Shown: positions 1-5,049 of the stretch, in pieces
How positions within the stretch are numbered: position 1 is the first letter of the stretch
Layout of the letters: each line of letters starts with the position of its first letter
Assembly: GCA_046262415.1 (NCBI GenBank)
Contig: JBHEMU010000035.1
Span: 1 to 6,673, forward strand
Direction of reading: 5' to 3'
DNA length: 6,673 nucleotides
Source of the DNA: JACDAS01 sp046262415
GTDB taxonomy: Bacteria; Actinomycetota; Thermoleophilia; Gaiellales; Gaiellaceae
Notes under the pieces: model-generated
The model's input: only the letters and a program-made list of their open reading frames with translations
Database searches by the model: none
Told to the model about the DNA's origin: nothing
Program-made: the position numbers and the translations under genes

Positions 1-366
1 GTAGTCCGCGAACGGCATCTCGACCCGAAGCGCGACGTGGTCGGCGAGCGTTTCGAAGCCGGCATTGGAGTAGATCCGGCGCCGGCCCGGCTGTACGAGC
101 GCCTTGCCCGCCTCGAAGGGGAGCCCGGAGGCGTGCGCGAACAGATGCCGGACCGTCGCCCCCGGCGGGCCGGCCGCCTCGTCGAGGTCGATCGAGCCCT
201 CCTCGGCGGCGACCAGGACCGCGAGCGAGGTGACGAGCTTCGTGACCGAGGCCCAATCGAAGCTTCGTTCCTTCTCGCCCTGCCGCCCGACCACGCCGTT
301 GCGGTCGATCACGCCCGCGGCGGCGTCGCCCGCGGGCCACCCGTCTATCTGAGCCAGCGCGTCCAT
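1..366 (-). CDS. Serine beta-lactamase/PBP-like hydrolase, N-terminal part
   Basis: The visible 122 codons begin at the ATG on 366-364; the rest lies beyond the left edge. The fold is the serine beta-lactamase class C / penicillin-binding-protein-like family, which acylates an active-site serine; members include beta-lactamases, D-aminopeptidases and esterases. The sequence shows the SxxK motif as S40-V-T-K43 (in ASVTKLVTSLAV), the family HxSGL signature as HASGL at 78-82, and the second catalytic motif YSN at 99-101. The third motif (K/H-x-G) would lie outside the window. No signal peptide is visible at this start, and SxxK comes unusually early (residue 40), which suggests a compact cytoplasmic member. 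The alternative ATG at 374 is out of frame and runs into a stop within a few codons. The gene diverges from the RidA-like gene with 17 bp between starts. The fold is confident; the substrate is unknown. Confidence 0.9.
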   Translation of the reverse strand, partial: MDALAQIDGWPAGDAAAGVIDRNGVVGRQGEKERSFDWASVTKLVTSLAVLVAAEEGSIDLDEAAGPPGATVRHLFAHASGLPFEAGKALVQPGRRRIYSNAGFETLADHVALRVEMPFADY

Positions 367-371
367 CCGGC

Positions 372-378
372 CATACTA
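372..378. promoter_or_regulatory. Candidate overlapping divergent -10 elements
   Basis: Only 17 bp separate the two divergent start codons. On the plus strand CATACT (372-377) lies 6 bp before the ATG at 384; on the minus strand TAGTAT (378-373) lies 6 bp before the ATG at 366. Each matches TATAAT at 4 of 6 positions. With the usual spacing both transcripts would begin at the A of their ATG, so both genes would be leaderless. No Shine-Dalgarno sequence fits in this gap. No convincing -35 box was seen on either side. The motif positions are seen directly; promoter activity is inferred. Confidence 0.5.
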
Positions 379-383
379 GGGTC

Positions 384-767
384 ATGGAGCGCCGCCTCAT
401 CCCAGGGCACTCCCCCTACGAGCCCCTCGTGGGGTACTCGCGCGCGGTCACCGTTGGACCGCACGTCTTCGTTTCGGGCACGGCCCCGATTCCCCCCGAC
501 GGCGGCGAGCCGCCGGCCGCCGCCTACGAGCAGGCGCGCCTCTGCCTCGCGATCATCGCCGGGGCGCTCGAGCAGACCGGCGCCGGAGTCGAGCACATCG
601 TCCGCACGCGCATCTACCTGACCCGAGGCGAGGACATGGATGACGTGGCGCGCGCCCATGGAGAAGTCTTTCGCGAGATCCGACCGGCGAGCACGGCAAT
701 CGTCGTCAAGGAGCTGCTCGACCCCCGCTGGCGCGTTGAGATCGAGGCGGAGGCGCTCGTCCCCTAG
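384..767 (+). CDS. RidA/YjgF/YER057c/UK114-family protein lacking the catalytic arginine
   Basis: A 127-residue protein of normal RidA length. The family forms trimers; classical RidA hydrolyses reactive enamines/imines such as 2-aminoacrylate made by PLP enzymes. Visible landmarks are the N-terminal YSRAVTVGPHVFVSGTAP strand pair (18-35), the central helix with EQARLCLAIIAGALEQTG (49-66), the HIVRTRIYLT strand (71-80), and the C-terminal signature RPASTAIVV (100-108) followed by VEIEAEALV (118-126). In active RidA the signature reads PAR, the arginine holding the substrate carboxylate. Here that position is S103. This matches the arginine-less Rid subfamilies, so imine deaminase activity is doubtful. 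The start at 384 is chosen because the stop-free frame begins there and a -10-like box ends 6 bp upstream. Family is certain; function is not. Confidence 0.93.
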   Translation: MERRLIPGHSPYEPLVGYSRAVTVGPHVFVSGTAPIPPDGGEPPAAAYEQARLCLAIIAGALEQTGAGVEHIVRTRIYLTRGEDMDDVARAHGEVFREIRPASTAIVVKELLDPRWRVEIEAEALVP

Positions 768-792
768 ACGGTTGCTGCGGTGCCGACCTGAA

Positions 793-820
793 GGACGGGC
801 GGGCTTTTGCCCGCGTGTCC
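793..820 (+). terminator. Strong hairpin downstream of the RidA-like gene
   Basis: Perfect 6-bp stem GCGGGC (799-804)/GCCCGC (809-814) with a TTTT loop (805-808). After one G-G mismatch (798/815) and a G-T pair, the stem extends through GGAC (793-796) pairing with GTCC (817-820). No T-tract follows, which is common for terminators in high-GC actinobacteria, so a terminator is the likeliest role. It could also be a leader structure for the ligase gene, whose start lies 40 bp on. Confidence 0.5.
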
Positions 821-823
821 GAT

Positions 824-837
824 CCGGTGTTCACCGG
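824..837 (+). repeat. Short inverted repeat, possible operator or second hairpin
   Basis: CCGGTG (824-829) and CACCGG (832-837) form a perfect inverted repeat with a 2-bp centre, just after the larger hairpin and 23 bp before the ligase ATG. As RNA it could fold as a 5-bp stem with a GTTC loop; as DNA it could bind a dimeric regulator. Only the symmetry is seen; the role is unknown. Confidence 0.3.
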
Positions 838-860
838 TCGACCCGCCGGAACTCTGACCC

Positions 861-2099
861 ATGCTCCGAGGACGCTCGCCGAAGGTAGATACTCCCGTCT
901 CCGTGAAGCAGATCTACCCTGACTCGATCACCGGCAACGGCTTCACCGCGGGCGTCAGCGTGCTCGACCACCGCTTCGGCGCCAGCGCTCCCTACACCCT
1001 CGGCGTCGAGGAGGAATACATGCTCCTCGACGGCGAGACCTTCGACCTCGTCCAGCACATCGACACCGTGCTCGCGGACATGGCCGGACACGAGCTGGAG
1101 CCGAGGATCAAGCCTGAGCTGATGCAGTCTGTGCTCGAGATCGCGACGCCGGTCTGCCGCACGGCGTCGGCGATCGAGACCGAGCTCCGCAAGCTGCGCG
1201 CGTACGTCACCGAGACGGCGCGTCAGCGCGGCCTCCGGGTCGGCTCGGCCGGCACCCATCCCTTCAGCCTCTTTGAGCGCCAGCGGATCACGGCGCGCGA
1301 CCGCTACCGGAGCCTCGTCGACCAGCTCCAGTACATCGCGCGGCGCGAGCTCATCTTCGGCATGCACGTGCACGTGGCCGTGGACGACCCCGAGAAGGCG
1401 GTCCAGGTCGTCAACGGCCTGCTCCCGCAGCTCGGCCCGCTGCTCGCGCTGTCGGCGAGCTCTCCCTTCTGGCGCGGCGAGCCGACCGGCCTTGCCTCGA
1501 GCCGCCAGATGGTTTTCGCCGCATTTCCTCGCGCGGGGCCGCCGCCTCGCTTCCGCGACTACAGCGACTACGCGGAGCTCGTCGGGCAGCTCGAGAAGAC
1601 GGGCTGTATAGCCGACTACACGCACATCTGGTGGGACGTCCGCCTGCACCCAAAGCTGGGGACGATCGAGATCCGCATCTGCGACGCCGTCACCCGTGTC
1701 GAGGACGCTGTCGCGCTCACGGCCTACTGCCAAGCGCTCGTCAAGTTTCTGTGCGAGCAGTACGACGAGAGCGGTTCCATCCCGTCGTACCACCGCATCC
1801 TCACGACCGAGAACAAGTTCCTCGCGGGCCGCTACGGCCTCGAGGCGCCGGTGATCGACCTCGCCACCGGCCGCCGGAACCGGCTACCCATCGCGCAGAT
1901 CGTCCGCAGGACGCTCCGCGAGATCGAGCCGCACGCCCGCGAGCTGGGCTCCGATCGTGAGCTCGAGGGCATCCGCGACATTCTCAGCCGCGGTAACGGC
2001 GCCGACCGCCAGCTGCGGGTGTTCAACGCCAACCGCGACATCGTCGAGGTCGTGCGCGAGATCGCCGACGCGACCGAGATGGCGGCGGTCGCGGCGTGA
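861..2099 (+). CDS. YbdK-type carboxylate-amine ligase (glutamate-cysteine ligase 2 family)
   Basis: 412 residues. The GCS2/YbdK family uses ATP to join a carboxylate, typically the gamma-carboxyl of glutamate, to an amine; E. coli YbdK has only weak glutamate-cysteine ligase activity, so the true substrate of most members is unknown. Motifs in order: GVEEEY (48-53), QSVLEIATPVC (89-99), GTHPF (131-135), GMHVHV (167-172), WWDVRLHP (257-264), GTIEIRICD (267-275, the most diagnostic), and ENKFLAGRYG (317-326). These acidic, histidine and arginine residues form the ATP/metal and substrate site of the fold. The start is uncertain: the ATG at 861 gives about 45 residues before GVEEEY. GTG at 903 (residue 15) and GTG at 960 (residue 34, directly before LDHRFG) are in frame, and the latter would give the short N-terminus I would expect for the family. 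The gene is convergent with the propeller gene. No cofactor gene sits nearby to name the product. Confidence 0.92.
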   Translation: MLRGRSPKVDTPVSVKQIYPDSITGNGFTAGVSVLDHRFGASAPYTLGVEEEYMLLDGETFDLVQHIDTVLADMAGHELEPRIKPELMQSVLEIATPVCRTASAIETELRKLRAYVTETARQRGLRVGSAGTHPFSLFERQRITARDRYRSLVDQLQYIARRELIFGMHVHVAVDDPEKAVQVVNGLLPQLGPLLALSASSPFWRGEPTGLASSRQMVFAAFPRAGPPPRFRDYSDYAELVGQLEKTGCIADYTHIWWDVRLHPKLGTIEIRICDAVTRVEDAVALTAYCQALVKFLCEQYDESGSIPSYHRILTTENKFLAGRYGLEAPVIDLATGRRNRLPIAQIVRRTLREIEPHARELGSDRELEGIRDILSRGNGADRQLRVFNANRDIVEVVREIADATEMAAVAA

Positions 2100-2100
2100 C

Positions 2101-3267
2101 CTAGGACCGCATCGACCTTCCAGTTGCAGCGTCGAAGGTGAGCATGCGCCCGTCGGCGCGCGCGACGTGGAGTCGGCGATCGCCGAGGCCGAAGCCGAGG
2201 CCAGCGACCGCGCCGTTCGTTCGATACACGCCCCGGACGACTCCGTAGGCGGCGTCGTAGGCCCAGAGGTCGCGCCCGCCGGTGAAGTAGAGCGTGCGGC
2301 CGTTCCGAGAGATCGTCGCGTTCGCGCCGGGGCCGGCTGCGCCTCGCCACGAGGAACGCGGGAAGTGGACGCTTCTCACCACCCGGCGCTGCGCGAGCTC
2401 GATCTCGGCGACGACGCCGAGCGCGGCGTTCGCTGCGTAGAGCGTGGCTCCGTCTGGGGACAGCTTGAGCGCGTACTGCTTGAGCGCGGCCAGCGACCCT
2501 TCGCCCGAGGGCAGGTCGATACAGACGGGGCGACTGTTCCGGAGATCGAGCGCGTGGACGAACGCCTGGTTCCGGCTCGTGTTCAGGTAGAGCGTCAACA
2601 ACCAGCCCCCGTCCGGCGAGGCGATCCCGCTCCAGGCCAGGCCGGCCATTACCTTGTCCGCCCCCTTTGCCCGCAGCGGGTTGGCGACGAGCGTTTCCCG
2701 GGAGAGGTCGTAGAGGCGAACCAGGTAGCGGGGAGCGCTGTCGGCTGCCAGGTGCTCGATGAGGAAGAGCCGCTTGCCGTCGGCCGAGACGGTCTCGACC
2801 TCGAAGTCGCCGGCGAGGTCGAGGACGTGCGCGACTCCGCCACGGTTCGCGTCGACGATCTGCACCCTCGTCCGGCTGGGGCCTCGCCGAGCGAGCGCCA
2901 GCCAGCGCCCTGAAGGCGACACCCCCGCGAGCGCCCAGCGTCCGCGTACCCACTGGCCGCGGATCGAGCCCCCGGTCGCTACGCTGAACTCGCTCAGCAG
3001 CGTGTCTCCGTGGCGAGCCGCGGCAGTGAAGTAGCGGCTTCCGTCGGCCGAGGCCCGTCCCGGCGGAAGGGCGAAGCGGCGCAGACCGTTCGCGGTGTCG
3101 TAGGCCACGAGCGGCCCGCCGGCACCCTCGGCCTGAACGAACAAGAGCTTCGCGTCGGGGGGGCTCGCGCTCTGCCCGCTGCACGGCAGCGGGCAGCCGT
3201 CGGCGCGCGTGAGCGCCGGTGAGGCGCCGGCTGCGAGGAGAACGACGACGAGACCGAGCCACTTCAT
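2101..3267 (-). CDS. Exported seven-bladed beta-propeller protein of unknown function
   Basis: 388 residues from the ATG at 3267. That start is favoured over the in-frame ATG at 3300 because a strong GGAAGGAG Shine-Dalgarno (3281-3274) lies 6 bp upstream and the product then opens directly with a signal peptide: MKWLGLVVVLLAAGASPA (1-18), cleavage probably near residue 18-23. The mature protein begins with a CPLPC pair (C25, C29), possibly a disulfide. Blade-type turns recur at regular spacing: SADGSRYF (73), SPSGRWLAL (117), SADGKRLFL (161), SPDGGWLLT (217), SPDGATLYA (270), SRNGRTLYF (320) and GLGDRRLHV (360). That gives seven blades of the YncE/TolB/PD40-like type. No catalytic residues are recognisable; a binding, scaffold or sensor role is inferred. 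It diverges from the sigma-factor operon, whose second gene also carries a propeller. The family subtype and ligand are unknown. Confidence 0.85.
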   Translation of the reverse strand: MKWLGLVVVLLAAGASPALTRADGCPLPCSGQSASPPDAKLLFVQAEGAGGPLVAYDTANGLRRFALPPGRASADGSRYFTAAARHGDTLLSEFSVATGGSIRGQWVRGRWALAGVSPSGRWLALARRGPSRTRVQIVDANRGGVAHVLDLAGDFEVETVSADGKRLFLIEHLAADSAPRYLVRLYDLSRETLVANPLRAKGADKVMAGLAWSGIASPDGGWLLTLYLNTSRNQAFVHALDLRNSRPVCIDLPSGEGSLAALKQYALKLSPDGATLYAANAALGVVAEIELAQRRVVRSVHFPRSSWRGAAGPGANATISRNGRTLYFTGGRDLWAYDAAYGVVRGVYRTNGAVAGLGFGLGDRRLHVARADGRMLTFDAATGRSMRS

Positions 3268-3273
3268 GACACG

Positions 3274-3281
3274 CTCCTTCC
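3274..3281 (-). promoter_or_regulatory. Ribosome binding site of the propeller gene
   Basis: GGAAGGAG read on the minus strand, 6 bp before the ATG at 3267-3265. It decides the start in favour of 3267 over 3300. Confidence 0.75.
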
Positions 3282-3397
3282 GTTCGCGGGGACGACCCAT
3301 GCCCGTACTACGCCCCGCAAGCCGCGAAGGGTCCCGTGGACCTGTCGCCGGCGGGGCTCCGTATCTCTCCGATGGACCTCCGCGGACGACTGGCTCG

Positions 3398-3403
3398 TAT
3401 AGT
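3398..3403 (+). promoter_or_regulatory. Candidate -10 box of the sigma-factor operon
   Basis: TATAGT matches the housekeeping -10 consensus at 5 of 6 positions and ends 9 bp before the ATG at 3413, so the leader would be about 2-3 nt. A weak -35-like TGGACC lies at 3373-3378 with a long 19-bp spacer. No ECF-type GGAAC -35 box was found in the 145-bp divergent region (3268-3412), so the operon looks expressed from a housekeeping promoter rather than by direct ECF autoregulation. The rest of this region shows no convincing minus-strand promoter. Confidence 0.5.
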
Positions 3404-3412
3404 CGGCGCGCG

Positions 3413-3925
3413 ATGGCTGCATCCGGCCGTGACGAGCGCGCCTGGGTGCGGGGCGCTCAGGCCGGACGGGTCTCGGACCTCGAGGCTCTCTTTCGCGCGC
3501 ACTGGTCGAGAGCGCATCGAGCCGCCTTCCTCGTGGTGCAGGACGCGGCGGCGGCGGAGGACATCGCACAGGAGTCGTTCCTCGCCGCGCTGCGCGCTCT
3601 CGACCGGTTCGACCGCCGCCGCCCGTTTGGGCCGTGGCTCCACCGCATCGTCGTCAATCGGGCGATCGATTGGGCGCGAGCGCGTCGGCTCCGCGCCGAG
3701 GGAGAGCTTGTGGAGGGCGTGGCATCGCCGGAGCGCGCGCCCGGCGGCGAGCAGGAGCTCGGCGAGGCCGTCGCGGGGCTCTCGCCCGAGCACCGCGCGG
3801 TGATCGTCCTGCGCTACCTACTTGAGTACACGCCCGGCGAGATCGCCGAGCTGCTCGAGCTTCCGCGCGGTACGGTCAACTCGCGGCTGCGCCGCGGGCT
3901 CGACCAGCTGAAGGTGCGCCTGTGA
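3413..3925 (+). CDS. ECF (extracytoplasmic function) RNA polymerase sigma factor
   Basis: 170 residues, a normal size for a two-domain ECF sigma factor, which directs RNA polymerase to stress- or envelope-response promoters. Region 2 spans about 22-91: LEALFRAHWSRAHRAAFLVV, then DAAAAEDIAQESFLAALRAL (44-63, the core-binding region 2.2 signature), then FGPWLHRIVVNRAIDWARARR (72-92, regions 2.3-2.4). Region 4 spans about 114-167: LSPEHRAVIVLRYLLEYTPGEIAELL and the recognition helix of a helix-turn-helix, PRGTVNSRLRRGLDQL (151-166). The frame is open further upstream to 3209, but the ATG at 3413 is preferred: it sits directly before the sigma domain and just after a TATAGT box, while the upstream part encodes an arginine/proline-rich, low-quality sequence. 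The stop overlaps the next start as GTGA, the usual arrangement for a sigma factor with its anti-sigma partner. The ECF subgroup was not determined. Confidence 0.93.
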   Translation: MAASGRDERAWVRGAQAGRVSDLEALFRAHWSRAHRAAFLVVQDAAAAEDIAQESFLAALRALDRFDRRRPFGPWLHRIVVNRAIDWARARRLRAEGELVEGVASPERAPGGEQELGEAVAGLSPEHRAVIVLRYLLEYTPGEIAELLELPRGTVNSRLRRGLDQLKVRL

Positions 3926-5049
3926 GGGACAGCCACCTGCACCGGCTGCTCGATCGGATCGAGATTCCGGGCGAGCACGAGGCGCGAGAGCAAGCGTGGA
4001 GCGTCGTCCTCGCCGCGTTCGCCGAGCGCGAGTCGCAGCCACGCGGGCGCCCGTTGCTCAGGCCGGCGGTCGTCCTCGCAGCCGTGGTTACTCTCGTGTC
4101 GGCGGCCCTGACGCCGCCGGGACGCGCGGTAATCGAGTCGGTTCGCGAGGCAATCGGGGTAGAGCGCTCGCAGCCGGCGCTCTTCTCACTGCCGGCGGAC
4201 GGCCGCCTGCTCGTCAGCTCGGGTCGGGGCAGCTGGATCGTTCGGCCCGACGGCTCCAAGCGGCTGCTCGGCCGCTACCGCGAGGCGTCGTGGTCGCCTC
4301 GGGGCCTCTTCGTCGCGGCGGCTCGGCGCAACGAGCTCGTCGCGCTCGACGTGGAGGGCGAGCTTCGCTGGTCGCTCGCCCGGCGTGATGTCACACACCC
4401 GCGTTGGGCGCCGAGCGGCTACCGCGTCGCGTACCTGGCCGGAAGCGACCTGCGCGTCGTCGCGGGTGACGGAACCGGCGACACAAAGCTCGCCGAATCG
4501 GTGCAACCGGTCGCGCCGGCGTGGCGGCCGGGAAACGCCCATGTCCTCGCGCTCTCGAACCGCGATGGCCGCATCGACGTTTTCGGCACGGACCGAAGGG
4601 CGTTGAACGGCCGCTCGGAGCCGGGCGAGGCACCGATCCAGCTCGCCTGGTCGGCGGACGGAAAGCGCCTCTATGCCCTCTCTCCGCGGGCTCTGCGGAT
4701 ATTCGATCTCCGCGGCCGGCTCGTCGACCGGATCCCTGCTCGTCGGGGTGCGCGGTACGTCGCGCTCGCGGTTTCCCCGCAGGGTCGCGGCTTGGCGCTC
4801 GTCCGCAGCCGCGGAGGCCGAAGCGAGATCCTCTCGCAGGGGCGCATCATCTTCGCCGGCGCCGGCGACTTCAGCGACGTCGCTTGGTCGCCGGACGGCC
4901 GCTGGCTCCTGGTTGCCTGGCAGGACGCCGATCAGTGGCTCTTCATCCGCTCGGCGGGGGTTCGTAAGGTGGAGGCCGTGTCGGGGATCTCGGCACAGTT
5001 TCGGTCGGAGCGCTTTCCCTCGCTCGGCGGCTGGTGCTGCGCCGACTAG
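3922..5049 (+). CDS. Membrane-anchored anti-sigma-like protein with an extracytoplasmic beta-propeller
   Basis: 375 residues from a GTG that overlaps the sigma-factor stop by 4 bp (GTGA); a weak AAGGTG lies 5 bp upstream. Residues 1-40 are a charged helical segment (HRLLDRIEIPG, then EQAWSVVLAAFAERE) expected to be cytoplasmic. One transmembrane segment follows (about 45-63, LRPAVVLAAVVTLVSAAL), then a linker with a helix. From about 86 to 352 there is a TolB/WD40-like propeller, with blade motifs ASWSPRGLF (122), RWAPSGYRV (161), AWRPGNAHV (200), AWSADGKRL (242), AVSPQGRGL (283) and AWSPDGRWL (321). No HxxxCxxC zinc motif of the ZAS anti-sigma class is present. Anti-sigma function is therefore inferred from position, topology and translational coupling. 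The protein ends in GGWCCAD, a paired-cysteine tail. The last codons overlap the next gene by 16 bp. Confidence 0.82.
   Translation: MRDSHLHRLLDRIEIPGEHEAREQAWSVVLAAFAERESQPRGRPLLRPAVVLAAVVTLVSAALTPPGRAVIESVREAIGVERSQPALFSLPADGRLLVSSGRGSWIVRPDGSKRLLGRYREASWSPRGLFVAAARRNELVALDVEGELRWSLARRDVTHPRWAPSGYRVAYLAGSDLRVVAGDGTGDTKLAESVQPVAPAWRPGNAHVLALSNRDGRIDVFGTDRRALNGRSEPGEAPIQLAWSADGKRLYALSPRALRIFDLRGRLVDRIPARRGARYVALAVSPQGRGLALVRSRGGRSEILSQGRIIFAGAGDFSDVAWSPDGRWLLVAWQDADQWLFIRSAGVRKVEAVSGISAQFRSERFPSLGGWCCAD

Noticed and set aside
37..621. Plus-strand frame of 194 codons over the left end
   Set aside because: It opposes the serine hydrolase with its clear SxxK, HxSGL and YxN motifs and then overlaps the RidA-like gene in another frame.
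831..1793. Long antisense frame (320 codons) opposite the ligase gene
   Set aside because: The composition is arginine/aspartate/leucine-rich with no family motifs, and the sense strand carries a full GCS2/YbdK protein. In very GC-rich DNA the complementary frame stays open by codon bias.
1957..2913. Plus-strand frame (318 codons) antisense to the propeller gene
   Set aside because: No recognisable motif and low-complexity composition; a shadow of the propeller coding sequence.
3191..3199. Possible lipobox at C25 of the exported propeller
   Set aside because: The residues before the cysteine are A-D-G and lack the usual L at -3 and A/S at -2; the site is also several residues after the hydrophobic core. 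A type I signal peptide fits better.
1832..3262. Long minus-strand frame (476 codons) across the ligase/propeller junction
   Set aside because: It overlaps the better-supported propeller gene in another frame on the same strand, is extremely arginine-rich, and shows no domain or signal peptide.
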